This document shows positions 51,233 through 59,184 of a stretch of 64,000 nt of DNA, one piece after another (position 1 is the stretch's first letter; every line of letters begins with the position of its first letter). Where the stretch lies: the NCBI GenBank assembly GCA_964529745.1, contig CAZGZR010000002.1, positions 1 to 64,000 on the forward strand, given 5' to 3'. The stretch is from RBG-16-57-9 sp964529745 (GTDB lineage Archaea; Thermoproteota; Bathyarchaeia; TCS64). The position numbers and the translations under genes are program-made. Under the pieces are notes generated by a model, which saw nothing but the letters and a program-made list of their open reading frames with translations, was not told where the DNA came from and searched no databases.

Positions 51233-53089
51233 TCAGCGTCTCAGCGGCTCCAGGGCCGCGTCCACGTTCGGGAGCCCCAGCTTGTTCAGCTCCTCCGACG
51301 TGGGTATGCCCTTCTCGTCCCACCCCATCTCCGCGTAGGCCACCTTTCTCTGCTCCATGAGCTCAGCCCTGTTGGGCGCGAGCCCCTCGTAGGGCCCGCT
51401 TGGGAGAGGCTCATACCACCGCTCGGGGTTGTCGTCGTCCTCTAGGGGGTCCCAGTGTACGTCGGGGCCCCCCAGCAGTAGGGCGGCCCTCTGGATCTGG
51501 ATTATCCGCCTGCCGTTGACGTTCATCCAGTCCTCCTGGGTCATCTCCCAGCCCGTCACGGCCTTCATGTATCTCCAGACGAGGTCGGGAGCCGACCTAG
51601 GCATCCCCATTGAGCAGATGACCATGGTGTCCCCCAAGACGCTCCTAGCCTCGCTCAGGGGCGGCCTCGGTATCGAGGTGTGGTCTCCCCCCTGAACAGA
51701 GAGGGCGTACCCCAGGTATGGGAAGTGTTTCCCGGTCCTTATGCCGTGGGCCCCGACCTCGATGCCCTTGAACTGGACGGCGTACTTCATCACGTCCACA
51801 CCCTTCATATCCGAGATGACCTTGGCGGCCCTGTACGTGCCCTCAGCCAATACATCCCCTATGGCACGCCTCTCTGCGATGAGCCTGGCCAGCTCACCCA
51901 TGGCCTCGGCGTCCCCCCAAACCGGCTTTATCCTGTCGAAGTCCTCCTCGGTGAGTATCCCCCTCTGGTACAGCTCGGCGGCGAACCCCATGGTGTTGGC
52001 GCTGTTGATGCCGCTGAGGCCCAGATCGTCTACTACGGTCGCGACGTGGATCACGCCGTCGGTGTCGAATATCCCCAGGTTGGTCCCGCAGTACGCCTCA
52101 AGCTCGTAGTCTGGGTTGTCGGTTATGTCGCCCTTGAAGGGGCCGGTCTTCACCACGGCCAGCTTCATGCACGCCCTGGTGCAGCCGTAATCGCTCCAGC
52201 ACCGCTTCACCCAGTTCCTGGTCTCGAAGTTGATCACGCCTATGCTCTTCTCGTCGTGCCACTCGTCCTGCCAGTTCCTAACGGGCTCGGCCGATCTGTC
52301 TGCTCCTGTGGAGTAGCCTGAGGCTCCTGTCCCCCAGAGGTTTCTCTGAGGATTGGCGAACCCCGCCTCCTTGGTCGCCTCCCAGAGCTCCTGCATCATC
52401 TCGGGGTGGGCTACGGCTGGCTGGGGGCCCGTGCCCTTGGCGGCTATGGCCTTCAGGTTCTTAGAGCCCATGACCGCCCCGTATCCGCCGTAACCGCAGG
52501 CGTGGGACCACTTCTGCATTATGGCCGTGTTCCTCACCAGGTTCTCCCCGGCCGGGCCGATGTATAAGATGCCGGGCTCCTTCCAGAGCCCGTACTCCGG
52601 CCTCCGCTCCTTGAGGAGGGCCCTCACCTCGTCGTTCAGGGCCATCACCGTCTCCTTCCCTTCGAGCCCCCAGAGCCCTGAGGCGTCCCTCACCTCTACC
52701 TGCCCGTCCGTCACGAGTATGTAGACGGGGGCCTCGGATCTCCCCTTCACGATGAGGCCGTCGTAGCCGGTGCACTTCAGCTCCATGGCGAACTCGCCGC
52801 CCGCGGTGGAGCCCACGATGCCGTTGGAGAGCGGGGACTTCCCGGAGACGCATATCCTGGCGCCCGTGATGTAGCCCGTCAGGGGCCCGGTGAGCACCGT
52901 CATGATGTTCTCGGAGCCGAGGGGGTCCACCTCCGCCCACCTGCTCCCGAGCCTGTCCCAGAGTATCCTCGTCGCCAGGCCCCGGCCCCCCACGTATTTC
53001 CTGAGGGTCTCCTCGTCGGGGTAATAGTCGGTGGCATCGCCGGTGGCGAGGTCGATCTCGGCGATCCTGCCGTTGTACCCGGGGATCAC
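51233..53089 (-). CDS. aor: Tungsten-type aldehyde:ferredoxin oxidoreductase
   Basis: 618 residues. N-terminal cofactor domain GYNGRIAEIDLATGD, the AOR signature GRGLATRIL, and the 4Fe-4S ligands in CTRACMKLAV (C-x3-C) with a later cysteine in EAYCGTNLG. Oxidises aldehydes to acids with ferredoxin as acceptor, using a pterin-bound tungsten. The gene overlaps the preceding ferredoxin gene by four bases. Aldehydes could come from amino-acid fermentation or from an aldolase such as the one at 3888-4970. Confidence 0.92.
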   Translation of the reverse strand: MIPGYNGRIAEIDLATGDATDYYPDEETLRKYVGGRGLATRILWDRLGSRWAEVDPLGSENIMTVLTGPLTGYITGARICVSGKSPLSNGIVGSTAGGEFAMELKCTGYDGLIVKGRSEAPVYILVTDGQVEVRDASGLWGLEGKETVMALNDEVRALLKERRPEYGLWKEPGILYIGPAGENLVRNTAIMQKWSHACGYGGYGAVMGSKNLKAIAAKGTGPQPAVAHPEMMQELWEATKEAGFANPQRNLWGTGASGYSTGADRSAEPVRNWQDEWHDEKSIGVINFETRNWVKRCWSDYGCTRACMKLAVVKTGPFKGDITDNPDYELEAYCGTNLGIFDTDGVIHVATVVDDLGLSGINSANTMGFAAELYQRGILTEEDFDRIKPVWGDAEAMGELARLIAERRAIGDVLAEGTYRAAKVISDMKGVDVMKYAVQFKGIEVGAHGIRTGKHFPYLGYALSVQGGDHTSIPRPPLSEARSVLGDTMVICSMGMPRSAPDLVWRYMKAVTGWEMTQEDWMNVNGRRIIQIQRAALLLGGPDVHWDPLEDDDNPERWYEPLPSGPYEGLAPNRAELMEQRKVAYAEMGWDEKGIPTSEELNKLGLPNVDAALEPLRR

Positions 53090-53604
53090 TTGTATAGCTC
53101 CTCCCCTTTCTCGCCGTAGAGGTTGACCACCAGGTTTCTGGTGATGTCCTCGGGCTTTATAGCGTACAGGTCATAGTTCTTTGACGATGTCCTTGTCCCC
53201 ACGGAGAGGGCTCCGTAACCCGCCTCGACGCACACCTTGGCGCACTCGGGGTCGCCGCCGCAGAGGTCGCATATGACGACGCGGCCCCCCTCGGGGTGGA
53301 GGTGGGGCACCTCGCCGGGGCACGCCTGGATGCAGGCGCCGCAGGTGACGCATTTCTCATCGTCCACGATGACGGCCCCCGTATCGTCGTCCACCGAGAG
53401 GGCGTCCACGGGGCAGCTCGATACGCAGGGGTAGTCGCTGCACTGGGTGCACAGGTGGGGGGCCTCGGCTCCGGGTACCAGCATGAACACGCGTACCCTG
53501 GACGCCTCCGGCCACACACGGCCCTCGTGTTTCATGCTGCAGGCGATCTCGCAGAGCCTGCATCCGCTGCACTTCATGTAGTCTCTGATCACCCACGGCT
53601 TCAT
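53086..53604 (-). CDS. Polyferredoxin partner of AOR
   Basis: About 172 residues with four cysteine clusters: CSGCRLCEIAC, CTQCSDYPC, CVTCGACIQAC and CDLCGGDPEC. This is the DMSO-reductase-B-like layout (four [4Fe-4S]) used to carry electrons for AOR enzymes. ATG 53604 (MKPWVI) is preferred to TTG 53625. Translationally coupled to aor. Confidence 0.9.
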   Translation of the reverse strand: MKPWVIRDYMKCSGCRLCEIACSMKHEGRVWPEASRVRVFMLVPGAEAPHLCTQCSDYPCVSSCPVDALSVDDDTGAVIVDDEKCVTCGACIQACPGEVPHLHPEGGRVVICDLCGGDPECAKVCVEAGYGALSVGTRTSSKNYDLYAIKPEDITRNLVVNLYGEKGEELYK

Positions 53605-53745
53605 TACCGGCACGGGTCTACTCAATATGATTCACAAGGGCTTTCGGAATCTTCATACAATAAATGGTTTTCGAGTGGATAGGTTTGTATCGCTGCCAGA
53701 AAAACAGTTATCCTGTGCGATCCATTTGGGGTGGGTGACTGAGCG

Positions 53746-53982
53746 TTGATAAGTGTTCGTGTCCGGCTGTACGGCGAGCTGAGGGAGCGTCTCGACGCGG
53801 CGGGCCCCGATGGGACGTTGAGCCTGCCGGAGGGATCGACGCTTGAGACGCTCAACGAGAGCCTGGGGATACCCATCGAGGACGTGGTGGTGACGCTGGT
53901 CAACGGTGTCGCCGTTAGCCGGGGCGCCGTTCTCCGGGATGGGGATCGGGTTGACGTGTTTCCTCCTCTGGCAGGTGGATGA
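53746..53982 (+). CDS. MoaD/ThiS-like ubiquitin-fold protein
   Basis: 78 residues of the beta-grasp fold, ending in the essential GG (FPPLAGG). Such proteins carry sulfur for molybdopterin/tungstopterin or tRNA thiolation, or act as SAMP modifiers. Starts at TTG 53746; GTG 53755 is possible. Its position, divergent from aor, fits a role in making the AOR pterin cofactor. Confidence 0.85.
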   Translation: MISVRVRLYGELRERLDAAGPDGTLSLPEGSTLETLNESLGIPIEDVVVTLVNGVAVSRGAVLRDGDRVDVFPPLAGG

Positions 53983-54484
53983 ACGCGCAGCCTCCTACTC
54001 TGGGGATGCTCGTCGCCGTGGCGTGGTTCAGGTGTGCTCGCGGAGTTTGGTTTCCTATAAATGCGAAGTGCCCGAATGTTCTCGCCTGGAGATGCAGTTT
54101 CTCTCTGAGCCAAAGCCCAGCGAGTACTTGGAAGCCCATCTCTTCGGCTCCGCGGTTCCTCGGCCTTTCGCTTCTTTGGCCGTGGGTCCGCTCCCATTCG
54201 GGCAAAGGGTATATGTACACGGAATATATATTTCGGTTCCGTTTCACGGCGAAGGTAACGGGTACGGGTGTTTTATAAGGCCAGCCCCCGTTTTTTAACT
54301 CGCGCCTGTTAAGAACGTCGCATCTCGTTGAGGCAACCGTATTTTGATCTCACCCTGTTAATATCCAGCCTCTGCCACGCCTGTTTTTAATTCATGTGTC
54401 AAACCGTCCCCTCCACCGGGTGAGAGTTATCGCATGCGTCCACGTAGCTACTCTTAAAAACCGGGAAATGTTAATTGGGTGCGC
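53983..54484. other. Non-coding region before tRNA-Arg
   Basis: Open frames here are short and overlapping with no family match. A TATA-like CTCTTAAAAACC at 54451-54462 lies 23-34 bases before the tRNA. TTATCGCATGCGT at 54427-54439 repeats a 12-13-base sequence from the nitroreductase promoter (18558-18570). Confidence 0.5.
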
Positions 54485-54562
54485 GGGCCCGTAGCTCAGC
54501 ACGGATAGAGCACAGCCCTCCTAAGGCTGGGGTCGAGGGTTCGAATCCCCCCGGGCCCGCCA
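54485..54562 (+). tRNA. trnR: tRNA-Arg (anticodon CCT), CCA encoded; integration target
   Basis: Acceptor GGGCCCG (54485-54491) pairs with CGGGCCC (54552-54558), discriminator G, encoded CCA. Anticodon loop CTCCTAA closed by CAGCC/GGCTG gives CCT. T-arm contains GGTTCGAATCC. Its last 27 bases plus one form the left att site of the integrated plasmid and are repeated exactly at 59157-59184, so the gene is restored and stays functional after integration. Confidence 0.95.
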
Positions 54563-54563
54563 C
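54536..54563. repeat. attL: 28-bp direct repeat in tRNA-Arg
   Basis: Begins AGGGTTCGAATC and ends GGGCCCGCCAC; identical to 59157-59184. Covers part of the T-arm, the acceptor strand and CCA. Confidence 0.92.
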
Positions 54564-54579
54564 GAACCCCCCTGGGACA

Positions 54580-55728
54580 TTATTTGAGTTTACGATACAG
54601 ATGCAGGTCATCGAACTCATCGACCTTGTTGAAACCTGCTTCTAGTAGAGATATGGCCTCTTCATGCGTCTTGGCTACCTTCACGGTGAAATTGTTTTCA
54701 TCGTGGAACATGGCTTCCGATAGCTGTATGTATTTCAGAGTATGGTTTATCGTCTTGTGACCTAGGAACTGCTGAACATACACGATATCTTTTGTTTGAT
54801 GATAGAGCATTGTGGCCTTCCAGTGTCGGAACGTATGGAATGTTATTTTCTTTATCCTGTTGTTCTGGAGTTTGTACGCTGCGCGTTTTCTAGCACGTAA
54901 AACGTTCCTGTTTAGCGTCTTCTTTGTCTTTGCGTACAGCTTGTTTGTACCATGTTTTCTCTTGGCTTCGAGAAGCATGTTGATACATCGGTGAGTTATC
55001 TTCGTTATTCGTGGGTTGCTTCCTTTTTCTGGACTAATCCGAATCGTGTTAGACTCCAGATCAATGTCATCCCATGTACCATCAAGAGCTTCGCCTTTCC
55101 TCAAAGCCGTCTCTTTGGCCAATTGAAGAATAGCTGCTTCCTCTATGTTACAATTCGCAATCAGATTATCAATTTCTGATTCAGTTGGGATAAATGGAAA
55201 AGTTTGTTTCTCTGTGAACTTTGGTTTTTCCCATTCCATTCCCATCATTGACAGAAAATCTGTGTATGTGTCGCATGCTCTGTTCTTGCTCTTCCCAACC
55301 CATTTCTGCTCAGCTATCTTTAACTTCACTGATTCAGGGTCAAGAAGAATTGCTCCTCTTTTCGCTAGTACCTTTATGTGTCGATGTCTGCGTTCAATTG
55401 TTGGCTCTGCGAGTCCACGTTTTTTCATGTGAAATATGAACTCTAGAAGCAGTTTTTCCGTGTCTGAGATATTCCCCGTAGCTCCTACTTTAGTTGTAGC
55501 TACGATCAAGTTTTTCGACTCCTTAGAGATGTCGCCTACTTGACAACCAATACTCTGATTCTGGGCTGATATATTTTCTGCGATGAACTTTCTACCACAG
55601 ATATTACAGCTTCGACGCTGATAGATCTTATCTTTCCTCGTTATTTTTCCTTCTTTATGGTTTTCAGTACTTCCACATCTAGGACTAACTAATCTTGCGC
55701 TTTCACCTCCTTCAACCTCTTTCAACAT
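54580..55728 (-). CDS. int: Tyrosine integrase with N-terminal zinc-ribbon-like segment
   Basis: 382 residues. The catalytic domain has R210 (ETALRKGEA), H298-x-x-R301 (FHTFRHWKAT), H324 (FLGHKTI) and the nucleophile Y333 (LKYIQLS). All are present, so it should be active. The N-terminus (about 14-50) looks like a zinc ribbon, SPRCG ... CNICGRKF, but the first expected cysteine is serine. A SAM-like core-binding domain follows (about 85-165). It shares an operon with the ribbon-helix-helix gene, 11 bases upstream. Confidence 0.93.
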   Translation of the reverse strand: MLKEVEGGESARLVSPRCGSTENHKEGKITRKDKIYQRRSCNICGRKFIAENISAQNQSIGCQVGDISKESKNLIVATTKVGATGNISDTEKLLLEFIFHMKKRGLAEPTIERRHRHIKVLAKRGAILLDPESVKLKIAEQKWVGKSKNRACDTYTDFLSMMGMEWEKPKFTEKQTFPFIPTESEIDNLIANCNIEEAAILQLAKETALRKGEALDGTWDDIDLESNTIRISPEKGSNPRITKITHRCINMLLEAKRKHGTNKLYAKTKKTLNRNVLRARKRAAYKLQNNRIKKITFHTFRHWKATMLYHQTKDIVYVQQFLGHKTINHTLKYIQLSEAMFHDENNFTVKVAKTHEEAISLLEAGFNKVDEFDDLHLYRKLK

Positions 55729-55739
55729 TTTAAAAACTT

Positions 55740-56225
55740 TTAATCAGGTAATGTTTCGGATATGGCCTGAACGATCCTTTTAGCCAGCTCCAGCTCTTTC
55801 GAAAGTCTTTCCCTGTAAGTAGCCACATTAGATAGTTCCTCAATAAAATTAGTCAGTATCTTATCAGGTGGAAATAGGCTAGTTGGATCATACCGGGATA
55901 GATCAGTATCTTCTTCATCTGTCCATGTATTGTAGATAAGCCCAGAAGGAAGATAGTATGTTTCCATTGTGGCTAGAATGTTATCAGCTATGATACTTGT
56001 TTCTTCGATTTTCACTTTGAAGTTGTGTTTCTTCATTAGGGGAAGCATGGTTTTTAGAAGCTCGGAGTATTGTTTTCTCAGTGTTTCGTCGTCTGCTTCA
56101 TTGGGTTCGAAGGTGTATCCTATGAGGACGTTTTCTGTGATTTCGGATAGGTTTAACCCCATCTCTTTGGCTTTTTGAACCGCTTCTTTATTTACACTCA
56201 GGTTCAACCTCTGTTTCTCAGACAT
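55740..56225 (-). CDS. CcdA/ribbon-helix-helix-type regulator of the element
   Basis: 161 residues. The N-terminal ~40 (RLNLSVNKEAVQKAKEMGLNLSEITENVLIG) match the ribbon-helix-helix DNA-binding segment of CcdA-like antitoxins. The rest is helical and may be an oligomerisation or copy-control part. No partner toxin is seen. Located before int, with promoter-proximal inverted sequences (GCGTATATTAATGCGC, 56265-56280), so autoregulation or control of integrase is likely. Confidence 0.7.
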   Translation of the reverse strand: MSEKQRLNLSVNKEAVQKAKEMGLNLSEITENVLIGYTFEPNEADDETLRKQYSELLKTMLPLMKKHNFKVKIEETSIIADNILATMETYYLPSGLIYNTWTDEEDTDLSRYDPTSLFPPDKILTNFIEELSNVATYRERLSKELELAKRIVQAISETLPD

Positions 56226-56230
56226 ATCAT

Positions 56231-56281
56231 TCTATACGCATACCAATACGTATATAAATTGTGCGTATATTAATGCGCATA
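56231..56281. promoter_or_regulatory. Promoter/operator of the ribbon-helix-helix-int operon
   Basis: Contains ATACGCATACC, ACGTATATAAA (TATA-like) and GCGTATATTAATGCGC. The last shares TATATTAATGC with the downstream iterons, hinting that one protein recognises both. Confidence 0.45.
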
Positions 56282-56314
56282 ATCACTCAATTAACCCCTT
56301 TTTTATATTTTTAC

Positions 56315-56437
56315 GCCGTATATTAATGCCGTTTCCTATTGCCGTATGTTAATGCCGTTTCCTATTGCCGTATATTAATGCCGTTTCCTGATGCCGTATA
56401 TTAATGCCGTTTCCTGATGCCGCATATTAATGCCGTT
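56315..56437. repeat. Five 26-bp iterons, probable replication origin
   Basis: Four full direct repeats start at 56315, 56341, 56367 and 56393, with unit GCCGTATATTAATGCCGTTT plus CCTATT or CCTGAT, then a shortened fifth from 56419. They are contiguous, without spacers, so not CRISPR. Their position between the two gene blocks suggests Rep- or regulator-binding iterons for replication or copy control. Confidence 0.85.
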
Positions 56438-56541
56438 TTTTTATATAAACTGATTTTGAAAAAATGACTTACGTATCAAAAAATGTGAACATAAAAGATA
56501 TAAATAAGATAAATACAATATTAAATGAGAAGCGCTTTCTC

Positions 56542-56612
56542 CACAGAAGGATAAAATAGGTTTTAGCCCCCACGCCAGGGGGAGAAACCTAGGTCTTTCC
56601 GCCCCTTCTGTG
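56542..56612. other. Large imperfect stem-loop in the origin region
   Basis: Outer arms CACAGAAGG (56542-56550) and CCTTCTGTG (56604-56612), middle arms AGGTTT and AAACCT, inner arms CCCCC and GGGGG around a short loop. Candidate double-strand or single-strand origin, or a structured RNA. Confidence 0.6.
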
Positions 56613-56743
56613 TATTATTCAATTATATATTAATTTTTATATAAATTCATCATTCGATTTTACTTTTATTAAGATACTGTCTATGTATATTGTGCATGTA
56701 TTTTTTTCTCATTAACAAGTTTGAATTAGTCATATTATTATCA

Positions 56744-56785
56744 AGTCGTGGCGGGTTGGCGCTTCGCGCCTTCCCCGCCAATCCA
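56744..56785. other. GC-rich hairpin downstream of the nuclease-like gene
   Basis: TGGCGGG pairs with CCCGCCA around an inner GGCGCTTCGCGCC hairpin, in otherwise AT-rich DNA. It lies 10 bases after the nuclease-like gene's stop. Could be a terminator or a rolling-circle nick-site structure. Confidence 0.55.
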
Positions 56786-56794
56786 TTAGAGATT

Positions 56795-57667
56795 TCATTC
56801 AACAGTATGTTTCAACAATATTGCCCAAGGAGATACTCCATACTGAATAATTTCAATATTGGCTATAAATGTAGCACCTATTTCCTTTTTATCTGGATTG
56901 GTATTTCTTCTTGAAAAATTCAAATATGATGTTTTTACTAAATCTTCATTTGCTTTTCCTAATACATGTATTTCAAAATATGAAAATACATTAATATCCC
57001 TCTCCTCTATCATCGTCTTTATTTCATCATCATATATTAGATTCAGTATTCTTTCATTATGGTCAGTACTATATATAAATTCACTATCATGCTCATCAAT
57101 AAATAATATAAATCTGCCATTTATTGTATTTTCCTTTTTATTATCAAATTTCCACTGTCTTAAATATGATGCATTGAAATCAACATCTAAATGTTCTTCT
57201 TTTAATGGTGCCACCTTAGATAATTCTTTTATTGTATATGCCTTTGCAGAATAAAAATACATTCTTGATCCATCCCAACATTTTATTCCTCTTTCGAGAT
57301 ATTCATTTATTTCGCTTGGATTTTTTAAGGAATTTGATATCAACATACCCGAATTAATGTTTTGTAATAAATAATCTGATTCATGTGCTCTTGCTTCAGC
57401 GATATCATCTAATAAATCTGTAATATCTGAACCTGTAAAATTACCTCTTTTAATACTAAGCGCAATATTACCATCAGGGGAAAAAATAGGTTTTTTTAAA
57501 ACACATTTATATTTTAATGATGGAGGTTCCCCAATAAAATTAATTATTTTATCAATGCTTGGTTGGATAACATTTTCCCTAATCACCTGATAACCTAATA
57601 ATTCTAAAAGTTTTTTAATTTGATATTCTGCTGTTGAACCAATCATTGGTGCCAGGTGACCTGACAA
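56795..57667 (-). CDS. Possible nuclease-like protein of the element
   Basis: 290 residues, no family recognised with confidence. The N-terminus TAEYQIKKLLELLGYQVIREN looks like the start of a restriction-enzyme-like fold, and FSPDGNIALSIKRG could supply a PD...xK-type active site. This is weak evidence. It is the last gene of the rep-wHTH operon (gap of five bases). An AT-rich cargo gene that may act in defence or in element maintenance. Confidence 0.5.
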   Translation of the reverse strand: MSGHLAPMIGSTAEYQIKKLLELLGYQVIRENVIQPSIDKIINFIGEPPSLKYKCVLKKPIFSPDGNIALSIKRGNFTGSDITDLLDDIAEARAHESDYLLQNINSGMLISNSLKNPSEINEYLERGIKCWDGSRMYFYSAKAYTIKELSKVAPLKEEHLDVDFNASYLRQWKFDNKKENTINGRFILFIDEHDSEFIYSTDHNERILNLIYDDEIKTMIEERDINVFSYFEIHVLGKANEDLVKTSYLNFSRRNTNPDKKEIGATFIANIEIIQYGVSPWAILLKHTVE

Positions 57668-57672
57668 ATTTG

Positions 57673-58128
57673 TTATCCCTCATCGGGAATTCTAATGTAA
57701 TGATATCTTCCTTCCCTTTCTATTCTCCTCAATACTCCTCTTTGGACTAGTCTTCTCAGATAAACACCAATAGCACCAGCTGAATCAGGAACAGCATTTA
57801 TTTCAAGTGCTCTAGCTACTTCTGCCGAAGATCTTGGAGTTCTACCCCAATCTGTATCGAATAAAGATTGAATATTGGATATTGTACTCCTTTGAACTCT
57901 AATAACTGGAACCTCAGATGTCGGAGCTTCTAAGATTTCTTCTTCAGTAGGTGTTTCAATATCAACCCTTTCGCCTTCTCCTAAAATTTCATTTACTTCA
58001 TCTATGAATTCCTTAATCTGTTCAAGATTCGTTCTTAAAAATTCAAGGCTACCTGTTACAGATAATTCGTAAGTGTTACCTTTTATTTTAAAATGAAATT
58101 CCTGAGATTCGTCTTCTGTCATTCCCAT
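57673..58128 (-). CDS. Winged-helix DNA-binding protein of the element
   Basis: 151 residues. The C-terminal ~75 form a winged helix: TPRSSAEVARALEINAVPDSA, GAIGVYLRRLVQRGVLRR, then the wing EGRYHYIRIP. The N-terminal half has an acidic linker (about 53-70). Similar proteins are common in archaeal genomes without known roles. Between rep and the nuclease-like gene, five bases from each. Confidence 0.65.
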   Translation of the reverse strand: MGMTEDESQEFHFKIKGNTYELSVTGSLEFLRTNLEQIKEFIDEVNEILGEGERVDIETPTEEEILEAPTSEVPVIRVQRSTISNIQSLFDTDWGRTPRSSAEVARALEINAVPDSAGAIGVYLRRLVQRGVLRRIEREGRYHYIRIPDEG

Positions 58129-58133
58129 ATTTA

Positions 58134-59078
58134 CTATAAAGCTTTATAGAATGTAAAATATTCGGATGAATGGATTTTCCAAAAATCGTTATAAGATAAC
58201 TCAACACTCCAAGAGACATATTTTCCGTTAATATCAGCCCAGAACCCGACAAGATACCACTTGTATATCGAGTTACCTTCAAGATCCACCTGACCACGAG
58301 GACTATCATCCTTCTCCTCAACAAGAAACAACCCAAAACCCTTCGAAACAGAAAAAGCCCGCTTACGGAAAATCCACATCAAAGCAAGAGATAAGACCAT
58401 ATTACGATTCCGCTTCTCAGTCAACAACGCATTATTCACCTTAGTAACATACTTCAACACATAACCCACACCAGCACCAAGACTGTACAACCCGAACACG
58501 TCACTAAAGCCCCACTTCCAATAACTCGTGAGTAACGCCTTCTCCTTGATCCTCCACTTCCCATTATAGAAGAAAGTCTCAAACTCAGTTTCACGAAAAA
58601 GAGCTATACAATGAATATGCGGATAACCATCACGCTGAGCCTCCCACACACGAATAAGATCAAATTTACCATACCTCCTCTGTATACCTGATCTTGTCCT
58701 GTTGAATAATTTCCCAATCTCTTCCCAAGCCTGATCGAGACTCATCTTCCTCCTAAATGTGAAAGTAATGAACAATGCTCTCGTTTTCTGTATCTTGTTC
58801 CGATCCTTAGGATTGAAGAACTCGATATTCGGTAAATTCAATAAATGTTTTAACCGCTTACCTAGTTTCCAAGCATAAACATCGTTACCACGTTTCGCGG
58901 CCTTAACCGCCTTGTACTCTTTCTCATAAGTGTGTATATTCTCTTTTCTGAATATCAAATACTCAACATATTTTGACCACTCGATGAAATACTCGATTAT
59001 CTGATCCAAATCCGGATTCGAATGTCCAAGTAATGATTTATACCACCCAAGTCTGGGTTTAGGTTTTTTAAATGACAT
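58134..59078 (-). CDS. rep: HUH rolling-circle replication initiator (Rep)
   Basis: 314 residues. Motif I-like FITFTF at 103-108, motif II GYPHIHCIALF with H154 and H156, and motif III GYVLKYVTK with candidate catalytic tyrosines Y206 and Y210 and K209 between. This order and spacing define HUH endonucleases that nick plasmid origins. First gene of the element's right-hand operon, close to attR. Confidence 0.88.
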   Translation of the reverse strand: MSFKKPKPRLGWYKSLLGHSNPDLDQIIEYFIEWSKYVEYLIFRKENIHTYEKEYKAVKAAKRGNDVYAWKLGKRLKHLLNLPNIEFFNPKDRNKIQKTRALFITFTFRRKMSLDQAWEEIGKLFNRTRSGIQRRYGKFDLIRVWEAQRDGYPHIHCIALFRETEFETFFYNGKWRIKEKALLTSYWKWGFSDVFGLYSLGAGVGYVLKYVTKVNNALLTEKRNRNMVLSLALMWIFRKRAFSVSKGFGLFLVEEKDDSPRGQVDLEGNSIYKWYLVGFWADINGKYVSWSVELSYNDFWKIHSSEYFTFYKAL

Positions 59079-59156
59079 AAAACAGGCATTGAGCCTGTCC
59101 TAGATTGTGGATGAAAAAAAGAAGGAAAGTACACGGTGAATATCTCCATGTCGGGA

Positions 59157-59184
59157 AGGGTTCGAATCCCCCCGGGCCCGCCAC
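59157..59184. repeat. attR: 28-bp direct repeat of the tRNA-Arg 3' end
   Basis: Exact copy of 54536-54563. It has no tRNA 5' part, so this is the displaced 3' end created by integration. Confidence 0.92.

Larger units (their letters stand above)
54536..59184. mobile_element. Integrated rolling-circle-type plasmid in tRNA-Arg
   Basis: A 4.6-kb AT-rich element bounded by exact 28-bp direct repeats of the tRNA-Arg 3' end. All genes lie on the minus strand: rep (HUH), winged-helix protein, nuclease-like protein, then an iteron/stem-loop region, a ribbon-helix-helix protein and an intact integrase whose stop codon is 17 bases from the tRNA. The integrase gene is not split by the att site, as in pNOB8-type rather than SSV1-type integration. 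Both ends and all key genes are intact, so the element may be able to excise. Confidence 0.9.

Noticed and set aside
56315..56437. CRISPR-like repeat array
   Set aside because: Repeats are contiguous 26-bp units without spacers and no cas genes are nearby; they fit iterons.
56690..56914. Small plus-strand frame at the end of the nuclease-like gene
   Set aside because: Overlaps that gene's 3' end and the GC-rich hairpin; no support as a gene.
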